DNA of 64,000 nucleotides from Hyphomicrobiales bacterium (GCA_017302635.1 JAFLCX010000001.1:62001-126000); one strand, 5' to 3'. Positions 1-9,029 are shown, counted from the first letter of the stretch. Notes: generated by a model from the sequence alone, not told the origin. A program made the numbers and translations.

Positions 1-1
1 G

Positions 2-100
2 CGATGGTTCGCCGAACTCCCGCTCGCGGATGGCGCGGAGGCCTTCCGCTCGATCGATGCCGGCACGGCACAGGCCCCGAAGCTGATCCTGAGGTGCTGA
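2..100 (+). CDS. C-terminal end of a medium-chain (zinc-type) dehydrogenase, partial
   Basis: Only the last 32 codons lie in the window. They read RWFAELPLADGAEAFRSIDA, then a short linker and KLILRC before TGA at 98-100. The pattern 'LPLADGAEAFR...KLIL' is the usual carboxy end of MDR-superfamily dehydrogenases (threonine or alcohol dehydrogenase type), where the last strand returns to the catalytic domain. The active site and cofactor fold lie upstream of the window, so substrate cannot be inferred. Family assignment rests on this short tail only. Confidence 0.5.
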   Translation, partial: RWFAELPLADGAEAFRSIDAGTAQAPKLILRC

Positions 101-170
101 ACAAAGCCTTCACGCCATCGTGCATCGGCTGCGAGTTCGGACCGACTGGCCAAATCCGGGACGGAACGCC

Positions 171-863
171 ATGATTGTCGCCATGAAACATGTCGCAATC
201 CCAGCATTTCTCCTGCTTGGCCTTGGCCTTGCGCCCGCTCAGGCCGAACCCGTCACGTTCGGCCCCTCGCTCTCGGGACAGGGGTGGAAGACCCTGAATT
301 TCCGCGGGTTGAAACCGGTCGACTTCAAAGCCGAAGGTGCGGCTCGCCTTGCGATCCGGGCGGACGGCGCCGCCAGCGTCATCTGGCGCGAACTCGATGA
401 AAGCCTCTGGGCCAAAAGGCAGGCGAAATGGCGCTGGAAGGTCGATCAGTCTGTTCCCGCCACCAACCTTGCGATCAAGGGATCGGATGATCGCGCCATC
501 GCGCTCTATTTCGTGTTCGCGAAAGACGAGGCGAGTGCGAAAAGTGCCAAGGGCGCGGCCTCACTTTCCTCGGCGATGTGGTGGTCATCCGGCGCGGCCC
601 TCGTCTACATCTGGGGTGGCAATGGCGCGCGTGGACAGGTGGTCGCGAGCCCGCACATGGGAGCCTCGGGCAAGCTGGTGCTGCGCCAGCCCGGCGGCAT
701 CACGAATCCCACTTTCCTGCCTGAGGCCGCCGATCTGGCCGCCGATTTCCGCCGCGCCTTTGGGCGCGAGCCGGGGCCGCTTGTGGGCATCGCCATCTCG
801 TCGGATTCCGATGACACCAAAGGCACCAATATCGCTGCGATCGAGGCCCTGTCGGTCGAATGA
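171..863 (+). CDS. DUF3047 family exported protein
   Basis: A 230-residue protein with an N-terminal signal peptide (hydrophobic AIPAFLLLGLGLAPAQA, cleavage near AQA-EP). The mature part matches DUF3047: an early GWKTLNFRGLKP segment, a WRWKV strand, ALYFVFA, a WWSSGAALVYIWG core and an ending with GIAISSDSDDTKG. The family is predicted to be a periplasmic beta-sandwich of unknown function. I chose ATG at 171 because hydrophobic residues follow it directly; ATG at 183 is also possible. An earlier in-frame start at 120 would add an unlikely arginine-rich stretch before the signal. A metallo-hydrolase follows 51 bases downstream in the same direction, so the two may be co-transcribed. Confidence 0.72.
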   Translation: MIVAMKHVAIPAFLLLGLGLAPAQAEPVTFGPSLSGQGWKTLNFRGLKPVDFKAEGAARLAIRADGAASVIWRELDESLWAKRQAKWRWKVDQSVPATNLAIKGSDDRAIALYFVFAKDEASAKSAKGAASLSSAMWWSSGAALVYIWGGNGARGQVVASPHMGASGKLVLRQPGGITNPTFLPEAADLAADFRRAFGREPGPLVGIAISSDSDDTKGTNIAAIEALSVE

Positions 864-914
864 GGGCTTTGACGAGCGGGTCTCGCCGCGCCATGTTGAG
901 CATGAGGAGGCCTG

Positions 915-1739
915 ATGCCGATGCGACCCTCTATCGTCTCGATCGCTCTCACTGCCCTGATGGCCTGCGCATGGCTTGCGCCCTTCTCCGCCCACGCCAA
1001 TGAGCCGTGCCTTGGGCCGATTGCGCGGACCATGCCGCGCGCGCCGGATGGCACGCTGATCCTTCCTGCCAATCTCTCGGCCGGGGAAGTTCGGATCACC
1101 TATGTCGGGCATTCCACCTTCACGATCGAGAGCCCCGGCGGGGCCATCGCGGCGACCGATTACAACGATTACGTCCGCCCGATCGATCCGCCGCATGTCG
1201 CGACGATGAACCATGCGCATTCGACGCATTATACGCTCAACCCCGATCCGGCGATCCGTCATGTGCTGCACGGCTGGGGGCGCGGCGGCGAGATGCCGAA
1301 GCATGATGTGCAGGAGCGCGACCTGCGCATCCGCAACGTGCCGACCAATATCCGCAACCTCTATGGCGAGGGCCGGACTGAGTTTTACGGCAATTCGATC
1401 TTCATTTTCGAGGCGGCTGGCCTGTGCATCGCCCATCTCGGGCACCTGCATCACACCCTGACATCCGAGCATCTTGCTGCGATCGGCCAGATCGATGTCG
1501 CGCTTGTGCCGGTTGACGGCTCGTGGACGATGGACCTTTCCGGCATGCTGGAAGTGATCGGCCAGCTCCGAGCGAAAATCGTCGTGCCGATGCACTATTT
1601 CTCGGAGCGCACGCTCGAGAATTTCCTCTCCCGCGTTGGCGAGACCCACGCGATCGAGCGCGTGGGGAATATCAGCATGGTGCTCACCCGCCCGAGCTTG
1701 CCTGAACGGCCAACCGTGCGGGTGCTGCTCGGCCGCTAG
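915..1739 (+). CDS. Exported metallo-beta-lactamase-fold hydrolase (UlaG-like) with altered metal motif
   Basis: A 274-residue protein with a strong ribosome site (AGGAGG at 904-909) and a signal peptide ending near SAHA-NE. The fold is seen from ITYVGHSTFTIES (about residues 61-73), the HAHSTH motif (100-105), LGHLHHTL and the PMHYF strand near the end, as in the lactamase_B_2/UlaG-like branch. The canonical motif is HxHxDH; here the fifth position is Thr104 instead of Asp, and the GHLHH element supplies extra histidines. The enzyme may bind metal differently or act on an unusual substrate. It follows the DUF3047 gene and faces the chemoreceptor gene, with only 15 bases between the ends. Confidence 0.75.
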   Translation: MPMRPSIVSIALTALMACAWLAPFSAHANEPCLGPIARTMPRAPDGTLILPANLSAGEVRITYVGHSTFTIESPGGAIAATDYNDYVRPIDPPHVATMNHAHSTHYTLNPDPAIRHVLHGWGRGGEMPKHDVQERDLRIRNVPTNIRNLYGEGRTEFYGNSIFIFEAAGLCIAHLGHLHHTLTSEHLAAIGQIDVALVPVDGSWTMDLSGMLEVIGQLRAKIVVPMHYFSERTLENFLSRVGETHAIERVGNISMVLTRPSLPERPTVRVLLGR

Positions 1740-1754
1740 CGGCTTTCGAGCCGG

Positions 1755-3710
1755 TCACGCCGCTTCAGCCACCAACTGCGCCGGGATTTCGCTGTCGAGC
1801 GAAATGCCCGCCTGCCCGTTCGCGATCCAGACCGTCCGCCCCCGGAAACGCTCGCCGGATGACCATTCGATCTCGATCAGCTCGCCGAGGCGCAGTTCGG
1901 GTGTCGCCTCGATCTTGAGCCCATGCGCCGAGATGTCGAGCACCATCGTCTGGCTGCGTCGGCCGCGCGTGGAAACGACGCCGATCTGCCGGATCGCCTT
2001 GCGTGTGGCGCGGCGGCGCTCGGAGACATCCTCGGCCACGCTTTGCAGAAAACCATCCACAGTTCGCGTGAGGTTGCCTGCCACCTCGGCCAGCATGTCG
2101 GAAGTCATGCGGAGCTGTCCGGCTTCCTGACTGGTCTGATCGACCGAATGCGACATGGTGGTAACCGAACTCGCGACCTGATTCGAACCATCGGAAGCGA
2201 GCGAGATCGCCCGGCTGATCTCGTGGGTCGATGCTTCCTGCTCTTCCACCGCAGCGGCAATCGCCGTGGTGCGCCCCTGAATGTCGGAGACCTGCGCCGT
2301 GATCGTGCGGATGGAGCCCACCGCCTGCTGCGTGGCGGTCTGGATTGCCTGCACCTGTTCCGAAATCTCGTCCGTGGCCTTGGCCGTCTGGCCGGCCAGC
2401 GCTTTGACCTCGTTGGCGACCACCGCGAAGCTGCGCCCGGCTTCGCCGGCACGGGCTGACTCGATGGTGGCATTCAGCGCCAGCATGTTGGTCTGTTCGG
2501 CGATGGAATTGATGATATCAACAATGGCCCCGATGCGCTCGGCAAGGTTCGCGAGGCTCGATATGTCCTGATCGGCCCGCTCCGCCACCATCATGCATTG
2601 GGTGACACTCTCGCTCGCCTTGTGGACCTGCGTCGAGATTTCGCGGCTGGCAGCCGTCAATTCACCGGCCGCGTTGGCCACGTGATCGACATTGCTCGAT
2701 GCCTCCTGTGACGCTGAGCCCGCCGTCGAGGCACCCTGAGAAGCCTCGCCCGCAATCCGGCCGAGATTTTCGGAAGAGGATTGCAATGTACCGAGCTGAT
2801 GCTCGAGGCTCTGGCGAATATCGCCGATCGAACCGCGGAACACCGTGATCAGGTCTTCGACACGGCTCTGGCGTGCCTTCTCCCGATCACGCTCGCGGCG
2901 CATCTCCTCTTCGAGACGTTTGCGCTCGAGTGCGTTCTCGCGGAAGATCTCGACTGCGCGCGCCATGCCGCCGATCTCGTCCCTGCGTTCGGTTCCTTGA
3001 ACCTCGACATCGCTCTTGCCGCTCGCGAGCGCCTGCATCATCTCGATGATTTTCATCAGCGGCTTGGTGACGCCCATCACGATCGTTGTGAAGGCCGCCA
3101 GCAGCCCGAGAAGGCAGCCAACGCCGGCAATGATCAGGATGTCGCGCAACAATTCGTCCTGCTCGTCCAGCAGGGTCTTGCTGCCCTTCGCATAGAGATC
3201 GACGTTCCGTTGCTCGAGATTGCGCAGAAGCTGACGTATTTCGGTCACCTGCTTGTCGCCCGCGAAAGCCAGCTTGGTCGCGGCATCCAGTTCCTTGTTG
3301 TCTCTCGACAGGCGCACGACGTTGCGGTGAATATCCCGCTCGTAATTGGCCAGCATCGCGCGGATATTCTCCAGCTCGGCACGGCCAGCTTCGACCGCCG
3401 GCTGGAACTGATCGAGCCGCGCACGCATGCGCCGCAATTCGTCATCGGCCCCGCGTTCGAAATCGGCCCGCTGCTCTGGCGTCAGCTCAAGGGGCAGGAA
3501 CTCGACATTTCGAACATAAGCGAGAAGGTTCGCCGTGGCCCTTCCGGCATGTTGCAAGCGCGCCGAAGTCGCCTGGATTTCCTGTGTCGAATTGGCGATG
3601 TTCCGCGCGGCAAAATAAACCGTCGCCGAAATGCCGAGGGAGACGGCGATCAGGAAGCCGACCACGGCAAACAGTTTGGACTTCAGTCGAATATTGTTGA
3701 GAAAGCTCAT
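1755..3710 (-). CDS. Methyl-accepting chemotaxis protein with C-terminal PilZ domain
   Basis: A 651-residue transmembrane chemoreceptor. TM1 is about residues 10-31, a helical periplasmic sensor region about 35-185, TM2 about 190-214, then a HAMP linker and a long coiled coil. The signalling tip reads [20 protein letters not shown], the conserved MCP hairpin. After residue 560 there is a PilZ domain with RRATR and DISAHGLKI, matching the RxxxR and (D/N)xSxxG motifs that bind cyclic di-GMP. MCP-PilZ fusions are known in Alphaproteobacteria and are thought to tie chemotaxis to c-di-GMP level. The gene is alone; no che genes are near. Ligand is unknown. Confidence 0.92.
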   Translation of the reverse strand: MSFLNNIRLKSKLFAVVGFLIAVSLGISATVYFAARNIANSTQEIQATSARLQHAGRATANLLAYVRNVEFLPLELTPEQRADFERGADDELRRMRARLDQFQPAVEAGRAELENIRAMLANYERDIHRNVVRLSRDNKELDAATKLAFAGDKQVTEIRQLLRNLEQRNVDLYAKGSKTLLDEQDELLRDILIIAGVGCLLGLLAAFTTIVMGVTKPLMKIIEMMQALASGKSDVEVQGTERRDEIGGMARAVEIFRENALERKRLEEEMRRERDREKARQSRVEDLITVFRGSIGDIRQSLEHQLGTLQSSSENLGRIAGEASQGASTAGSASQEASSNVDHVANAAGELTAASREISTQVHKASESVTQCMMVAERADQDISSLANLAERIGAIVDIINSIAEQTNMLALNATIESARAGEAGRSFAVVANEVKALAGQTAKATDEISEQVQAIQTATQQAVGSIRTITAQVSDIQGRTTAIAAAVEEQEASTHEISRAISLASDGSNQVASSVTTMSHSVDQTSQEAGQLRMTSDMLAEVAGNLTRTVDGFLQSVAEDVSERRRATRKAIRQIGVVSTRGRRSQTMVLDISAHGLKIEATPELRLGELIEIEWSSGERFRGRTVWIANGQAGISLDSEIPAQLVAEAA

Positions 3711-3928
3711 CTGGGACCCCGTTTGCGCCGCTGAAAAAATTCCTGATCTCCTCCCCCGGATCGAGGGCAGCAGAGATCATGAATAAAACTTCAGGTTGTA
3801 TTTTGCGCAAACAGCGTTAAATCGACGTAAATTTTACACGCCTTGGTTGCTTCAATGGTCAGAGGGAGAAATGTCGGCGAGGATCGCGGAGCCGCAAAGG
3901 TCAGCCTCTTCCGCCGCCGACTGAGTCA

Positions 3929-4900
3929 TCATTTTTCGAAGCGCGAGAACACCATATCGGGCGCCGAAGTGTTGTGGCGCGAGGGCGCATGCCGCCCGGC
4001 CCAGAGTTCGGTCGCCTCGCCGCCTTTGTAATCGAGCACGTGCTCCTCGCCCCAGCGCGTTTTGGTCTTCTCGCGCCAGGCGACGCGCGCCATGTCGTTG
4101 TTGGTCTCGGTGATGTACATCGAGCGCAAAGCTGCGAAGGGCTTGTCCTTCGGCAGGTTGCCCGCGAGCGTTGCCTCCATCACGAAGCGATCGGTATCGA
4201 GATGGACGATGCGCAAAGCCCCTTCCCCGCCATCGCGGAAGGTGAAGGTGAATTTCTTCTCTTCCGGATCGAAGGCGATTTCTTTCAGCGCCACCACCGG
4301 CCGCCCTTCCATCGTCACCGGCCCGACCATGAAGCTCGAACCATAGGCGGTCCAGCCCAGATGCTTCGGCGGAAGGGGCCGGGCGCGCCAGTAACCATCC
4401 GGCGGATAGACGACGAGCATTTCCTCGGAACGTTCGTTCACCCGCATCCAGAGCTGGATGAGGTGCAGCCCGTGCTCCACCCGGTCACCGATTTTCACCG
4501 GCACGGTCGCCGGGCGCCAGAAAGCGGGGAAAACATGCCCGACCACCCACATGGAGGGGGTTTCCCACAGCGTCACCTGCCGGGGCTTGCCCGAAACATA
4601 GGCTGGGTCGCCCGTCATGTCGCAGGCGGTCCAGTCCGGTGCGAAGCGATCCTCGCGCAGCATGCCGATATAGCTCGGCTGAATCGCCTGGATCTTGAAG
4701 CGCCGCACATCCGGGTTGAGGAAGCGGATATCGATATTGTCCTTCTCGGCGCAGACCTCCGGCTCGGAGAGGTTCTGCACCTTAACGGTCATTTCATCTT
4801 TCGGGGGAGCGAGCACTTGGCCTCCGGTCGGTTGCTGGGCCGCGACAGGTGCGGCGAAAAGAGTGAGTGCAAAAGTCGCCTTAGCGATCGAGAACCGCAT
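3929..4900 (-). CDS. Exported protein of unknown function, opgH operon
   Basis: A 323-residue protein with a signal peptide (MRFSIAKATFALTLFAAPVA, cleavage near VAAQ). I do not recognise the family. The mature part is rich in aromatic residues and beta-type sequence (SMWVVGHVFPAFWRPATVPV, HLIQLWMRVNERSEEML, GWTAYGSSFMVGPVTMEG), suggesting a periplasmic beta protein. ATG at 4900 sits about five bases after an AGGGG ribosome site; ATG at 4906 overlaps that site and is less likely. The gene overlaps the end of the FkbM methyltransferase gene by 20 bases, so translation is probably coupled. A role on periplasmic glucan is inference from context only. Confidence 0.7.
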   Translation of the reverse strand: MRFSIAKATFALTLFAAPVAAQQPTGGQVLAPPKDEMTVKVQNLSEPEVCAEKDNIDIRFLNPDVRRFKIQAIQPSYIGMLREDRFAPDWTACDMTGDPAYVSGKPRQVTLWETPSMWVVGHVFPAFWRPATVPVKIGDRVEHGLHLIQLWMRVNERSEEMLVVYPPDGYWRARPLPPKHLGWTAYGSSFMVGPVTMEGRPVVALKEIAFDPEEKKFTFTFRDGGEGALRIVHLDTDRFVMEATLAGNLPKDKPFAALRSMYITETNNDMARVAWREKTKTRWGEEHVLDYKGGEATELWAGRHAPSRHNTSAPDMVFSRFEK

Positions 4901-5651
4901 AGACATCCCCTGAATTGGCCTCATGCGGCAAGGCGCGGATATGGTCGGCCATCGCATCGGCGGAAACCCCTTGGGCAAAAGCCAGCTGCTGGCTTTCGCC
5001 GAGCGCAATATTGAACCGGTAGGGCCCGAGCGTCGCGATGATCGAAAGGCATTGATACGCGACCGTGCGCTGGATGGTCGTGAACTCGAATGAGAGCGCC
5101 GGAATGGGCCGCGAGAGCCCTGCCAGCACATCGGCCTCGAAGCCCTCGACGTCGATTTTCACGAAATCCGGCACACCATGCGCGGCGATCAGCGCATCAA
5201 GCGTGGTGACGGGCACAGCGATCTCACGATCCCAGATCTGCCCTTCCCAGCCCGCTGCACCATCGGCGGCCTTCAGGAAATCGGAACTGGCAGTCGAGAC
5301 GGTCGGGTTCGCCGAATTGACATGCAATGTCAGTTCCCCGGCCTTCGGGCCACAGGCATTCTCGAGCAAAGTCACGCCGGCATCGTCCTTGAAAATCAGC
5401 CGGATGGCGCTCGCGCAATCCGGTTGCGGCTCCAAAGCCACGACGCGGGCGCCGCAGCGACGGAACGATCCGATCCGGTCGCCGACATGGCTGCCGACAT
5501 CGAAGGCCAGCGAGCCGGGCTTCAGGAAAGTCGCGTAAAGCGCATCCATCGCGTCATCGCGGGCCTGATCGCCGTGATAGACCTCGAAGGAACGCTTCAG
5601 ATGCGGCCAATGCGCGGTGAGCGCCGTGATATGTTCGACGGGAAGCGCCAT
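4881..5651 (-). CDS. FkbM family SAM-dependent methyltransferase
   Basis: A 256-residue class I methyltransferase. The SAM-binding start is AFDVGSHVGDRIGSFRRCGA (about residues 50-70), followed by VVALEPQPD, then VTTLDALI and PDFVKIDVEGFEADVLAGL, the hallmarks of the FkbM family. Members usually O-methylate sugars or lipid-linked glycans. ATG at 5651 is one base after the opgH stop, which supports coupling to opgH; an upstream in-frame start would run through arginine-rich sequence inside opgH and is rejected. Its place between a glucan synthase and an exported protein suggests it acts on the glucan product or its carrier; that is inference. Confidence 0.85.
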   Translation of the reverse strand: MALPVEHITALTAHWPHLKRSFEVYHGDQARDDAMDALYATFLKPGSLAFDVGSHVGDRIGSFRRCGARVVALEPQPDCASAIRLIFKDDAGVTLLENACGPKAGELTLHVNSANPTVSTASSDFLKAADGAAGWEGQIWDREIAVPVTTLDALIAAHGVPDFVKIDVEGFEADVLAGLSRPIPALSFEFTTIQRTVAYQCLSIIATLGPYRFNIALGESQQLAFAQGVSADAMADHIRALPHEANSGDVYAVLDR

Positions 5652-5652
5652 A

Positions 5653-7449
5653 TCAGTGGCCCGCTTCCTGCGAGCGGAGCTTCGCGATGATCGCAGGAGT
5701 CTCGATCTCCTCCGGGATCGCATAGAGCCCGTTTTTCACGGTCGATGCGCCGAGCTTCGGATCAGCGCTCCACACCGCAAAAGGAATGGCGACGAGGAAG
5801 CCCAGGGTGAGCGGCAGCGACCACAGCGCGAATTCAACGGAAGTGAAGGCCATCAGCCCCACCACGATGAAGCCGAACACCGTCTGCGGCCAGAGATTCG
5901 ATGTCGCGATATCCCACGGAATTCCGTGCGCATCACGCGCCTGCCCGCCCCAGATCACCGATTTGCCGAACAGCAAGCCGACGATGAAAATCGTCGTGCG
6001 GAACGTATCGGAAGCGCCGAGAATCCACGCGAAGACGATTTCGCTCAGGCCTGCGAACAGGAACTTGCCGGTGCCGCCATAGCGCTTCGTGCCGCCGGGG
6101 GTCAGCATGATGTCGATCAGCCCGGCGATCTTCGGCATCAGGTTCATCACCGTGAAGAAGAGATAGAGCGTGAGTGCTGAACCCGCCGGAAAGGCCGCGA
6201 GGCTCTCGCCGTCGAAGGGCTTCAGCGCTGCGAGCGGCAGCATGAGCGTCCAGGCCGGGATGCCGAGGAACATCAGGATGGCCCAGATGAGCTGGAAACG
6301 GCTGACCGGATAAAGACCCTTGGTGTTCAGGAGCTTGAAATACTGCAGGTTGCCCTGGCACCAGCGGGTGTTGCGCTTCATGAATTCGAGGATGGTCGGC
6401 GGGTTTTCCTCCCACGAACCTCCCTCCTCCGGCATCACGCGCACCTCGTATCCCGCACGACGCATGAAGGTGGCTTCAACCTGATCATGGCTGAGGATAT
6501 GCCCGCCAAACGGCGGCGGACCGGGCAGAACCGGCAATTCGCAATGGTCGCGGAACGGCGCGATGCGCGCCAGCGCGTTATGCCCCCAGAACGGGCCGCA
6601 ATCCCCCACCCACCAGGCCTGCCCCATTGTGTAGGAGCGCATGCCCTGACGCATGCCGAACTGGAACGCGCGCGCAAAGAGGCTCTGCGACGGCATGCCG
6701 ACGACAAGGCTTTGCAGAATGCCGAGCTTCGGGTTGGCCTGCATGATGCGCACATGACGCAGGATGGTTTCGCCATCCATCAGGCTGTCGGCATCGAGCG
6801 GCAGCATGAGGTCATAATCCGCGCCCCAGCGATCGAGGAAATCACGCACATTGCCGGCCTTGAATCCGGTATTGTCGGTGCGGCGGCGATAAATGAGTGG
6901 GGCGGCCTCGCCGGCTTCCGTTTTCCACTCGGCGAAAAGGGCCTCTTCCTGCTCGGCGACGTCATCCTTGTTGGTGTCGGAGAGCAGGAAATAGGCGAAA
7001 CGATCGCCGAACCCCGTCGCGTCCACGGTTTCCTTCACGAGCTTCAGACGGCGGAAGGCGCGAGACGGGTCTTCGTTACGCAAGGTCATGAAAATCGCGG
7101 TCTTCAGCGTCACCTTCATCGAAGGATCCGGCAATTCTGCAAAGGGCGCGACATCCTGCATTGCGTTGCGCGGCCCGTGCAGCAGAAAGAGGCCGATCAC
7201 GGCATTCCAGAACCCCAGCACAGCCCAGGGCGTGCCCAAGAGGAAGCAGATGAAGAGCAGAACATCGACGACAGACCAGCCGCCCACGCTCAGGATCGAC
7301 CAGCCCCATGCAGCGAGCGCCAGATAGAGCACGATGTTGAGCACGGCGACGATGACGCGGCGCAGCATCAGCACCTCGGCGCTCTGGGTGCCTGTGGGAG
7401 TGAGGGGAAGCGCCACGCCGGTCGGGGCGGGCTCATTCGTCGTCGTCAT
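5653..7449 (-). CDS. opgH: Glucans biosynthesis glucosyltransferase OpgH/MdoH type
   Basis: A 598-residue inner-membrane GT2 glycosyltransferase. Two membrane helices lie near residues 28-75, the catalytic domain carries PLDADSLM (DxD) and RNTRWCQGN (the QxxRW-like product motif), and several helices follow after about residue 385. The family polymerises UDP-glucose into the beta-1,2 backbone of osmoregulated periplasmic glucans and exports it. The E. coli protein is about 847 residues, so this is a short version lacking much of the N- and C-terminal extensions. No opgG is beside it. It heads a leftward operon with the FkbM methyltransferase and an exported protein, and faces the dehydrogenase gene at 7627. 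Confidence 0.9.
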   Translation of the reverse strand: MTTTNEPAPTGVALPLTPTGTQSAEVLMLRRVIVAVLNIVLYLALAAWGWSILSVGGWSVVDVLLFICFLLGTPWAVLGFWNAVIGLFLLHGPRNAMQDVAPFAELPDPSMKVTLKTAIFMTLRNEDPSRAFRRLKLVKETVDATGFGDRFAYFLLSDTNKDDVAEQEEALFAEWKTEAGEAAPLIYRRRTDNTGFKAGNVRDFLDRWGADYDLMLPLDADSLMDGETILRHVRIMQANPKLGILQSLVVGMPSQSLFARAFQFGMRQGMRSYTMGQAWWVGDCGPFWGHNALARIAPFRDHCELPVLPGPPPFGGHILSHDQVEATFMRRAGYEVRVMPEEGGSWEENPPTILEFMKRNTRWCQGNLQYFKLLNTKGLYPVSRFQLIWAILMFLGIPAWTLMLPLAALKPFDGESLAAFPAGSALTLYLFFTVMNLMPKIAGLIDIMLTPGGTKRYGGTGKFLFAGLSEIVFAWILGASDTFRTTIFIVGLLFGKSVIWGGQARDAHGIPWDIATSNLWPQTVFGFIVVGLMAFTSVEFALWSLPLTLGFLVAIPFAVWSADPKLGASTVKNGLYAIPEEIETPAIIAKLRSQEAGH

Positions 7450-7530
7450 ATCGTGTCGGGCCTTCTCGTCAGCCTTGCGGCGCTGAGTTTCAAAATCACG
7501 CCTTGCGCGCCATTCTCTGCCATGAAAATG

Positions 7531-7580
7531 GTGCGCAAAGAAACGGCCTCAATCGGATTTCCCGATTGAGGTCGGCGCAC
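7531..7580. promoter_or_regulatory. Nested inverted repeats in the opgH / dehydrogenase divergent region
   Basis: The 177-base divergent region contains a perfect 10-base inverted repeat, CCTCAATCGG at 7547-7556 and CCGATTGAGG at 7562-7571, with a 5-base loop. An outer pair GTGCGC (7531-7536) and GCGCAC (7575-7580) encloses it. Just upstream CCATGAAAATGG (7520-7531) forms a small hairpin with a GAAA loop. There is no T-tract, so it does not look like a terminator. It could be an operator or a 5' leader structure of the dehydrogenase mRNA. Confidence 0.4.
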
Positions 7581-7626
7581 TCCTGACGCATCAAAGCTGA
7601 ACAGAAGCAAACTGAAACGGGGAACT

Positions 7627-8607
7627 ATGTTCAATTACGCCCATGGCAAGGCGCTCTGGTATGTGGGTCCGATGCAGGCCGAGTTGCGCGAGGAGTCCGT
7701 GCGCCCGCCGCTGGCGGATGAGCAGCGCCTCATCATGCTGGCCTCGGCCCTGTCGCGCGGGACGGAGAGGCTGATCGCCTCAGGCCTCGTCCCTCCGGCC
7801 GAACATGAACGCATGGCCTGCCCGCACATGTCCGGAGAATTCCCATTTCCGGTGAAATACGGCTATTGCGCGGTGGCGCGCGTCGAGAATGGCCCGGAAC
7901 ATCTCGCGGGTCGCCGTGTCTTCGTGCTCCACCCGCATCAGGATGTGTTCAACGCGAAAACCGCGATGTTGAACTTGATCCCCGACCACATCCCCACCTC
8001 GCGCGCGACTCTTGCCGCCAATATGGAAACGGCGCTGAACGCGATCTGGGACTCGAAGATGAGTGCAGCTGATCGCGTCACGGTGGTTGGTGGCGGGCTT
8101 GTCGGGCTGCTGGTGACATTCCTCGCCGCCCGTTTTCCGGGTGCCGACGTGACACTTGTCGATGTGAACCCGGCTCGCAGCGCGCTCGCCACGATGTTTG
8201 GAGCCCGATTCGTTCATCCCGATGAAGCCCCGAAAGATCAGGATGTCGTGTTCCACACTTCGGCGACCCAGCCGGGACTGGCGACCGCCATCCACGCAGC
8301 AGCGAAGAATGGAACGGTCGTCGAACTCTCCTGGTACGGCGAGAAGCCGTTGCATGTGCCGCTTGGCGGGCATTTCCATGCGGGGCGTGTGAAGCTCATT
8401 TCCAGCCAGGTCGGGACAGTTTCACCCGATCATGCCTCACGCGGCTGGGGCTATTCATCGCGCCTTCAGGCAGCGTTGCGCTTACTGGATGACGAAAGGC
8501 TCGATGCGCTTCTCACCGAAACGCTTCCCTTCCCCGCTTTGCCCGATGCCATTCCGAGGCTGCTCGCCCCGGATGCAAAAGGCCTTGTCACTGTCGTAAC
8601 CTATTGA
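7627..8607 (+). CDS. Medium-chain dehydrogenase, BchC-like branch
   Basis: A 326-residue MDR-superfamily oxidoreductase. The N-terminal domain has SALSRGTERLIASG and GEFPFPVKYGYCAVARV and then RRVFVLHPHQ, the pattern of the bacteriochlorophyllide dehydrogenase (BchC)-like branch rather than classical alcohol dehydrogenases. The usual catalytic Cys zinc ligand is replaced by the SRGTE segment. The cofactor domain begins with VTVVGGGLVGLLVTFLAARF (Rossmann GxGxxG-like). It is the first of four closely spaced rightward genes (12, 8 and 2 bases between them), so it probably works with the PTPS-fold protein, glycosyltransferase and methyltransferase. No photosynthesis genes are near, so a BchC role is not claimed. 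Confidence 0.82.
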   Translation: MFNYAHGKALWYVGPMQAELREESVRPPLADEQRLIMLASALSRGTERLIASGLVPPAEHERMACPHMSGEFPFPVKYGYCAVARVENGPEHLAGRRVFVLHPHQDVFNAKTAMLNLIPDHIPTSRATLAANMETALNAIWDSKMSAADRVTVVGGGLVGLLVTFLAARFPGADVTLVDVNPARSALATMFGARFVHPDEAPKDQDVVFHTSATQPGLATAIHAAAKNGTVVELSWYGEKPLHVPLGGHFHAGRVKLISSQVGTVSPDHASRGWGYSSRLQAALRLLDDERLDALLTETLPFPALPDAIPRLLAPDAKGLVTVVTY

Positions 8608-8619
8608 GGAACTCTGTCC

Positions 8620-9021
8620 ATGTTCGCTGTTGAAGTCCGTGACCGCATCATGATCGGCCATTCCCTCCCCGATCCGTTCTTTGGCCCGGCCCAGAACATG
8701 CACGGTGCAACCTTTGTGGTCGATGTCGCGTTCTTCCGCGAGAAGATGACCAAGCAGAATGTCGTGGTCGATATTGGGGCTGCGCTCGATACCCTCGCCG
8801 CCGTGCTCAAGCCGCTGAAATACCAGAACCTTGATACGCTTCCCCAGTTCAAAGGCGTTCTCACCACCACGGAATTCCTCGCGAAGCACATCTTCGACGA
8901 AATGCTGAAAGCCGCAAAATCCGGCGCGCTCGGCGAGGATGGAAAGGGCCTGACGAAAATCCGCGTGACCTTGCACGAAACGGACCTCGCCCGCGCGTGG
9001 TTCGAAGGAGCCGTGGCGTAA
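8620..9021 (+). CDS. 6-pyruvoyl-tetrahydropterin synthase / QueD-fold protein lacking catalytic motifs
   Basis: A 133-residue T-fold protein of the PTPS/QueD family. The fold is recognisable from the first strand to MIGHS (His14), the MHGATF segment (His28), VVVDIGAALDTL and the C-terminal HETDLARAWFE, where Glu120 matches the pterin-anchoring glutamate. Key active-site residues are gone: the HGH zinc motif is HGA (Ala30), no Cys lies just before it, and the LDHxxLN catalytic dyad is LKYQNLD. Zinc binding by three His and the Asp-His-Cys chemistry of PTPS or QueD are therefore unlikely. It may bind a pterin-like ligand or catalyse another step. It lies within a tight operon with a dehydrogenase, a glycosyltransferase and a methyltransferase. 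Confidence 0.82.
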   Translation: MFAVEVRDRIMIGHSLPDPFFGPAQNMHGATFVVDVAFFREKMTKQNVVVDIGAALDTLAAVLKPLKYQNLDTLPQFKGVLTTTEFLAKHIFDEMLKAAKSGALGEDGKGLTKIRVTLHETDLARAWFEGAVA

Positions 9022-9029
9022 CGCTTCCC

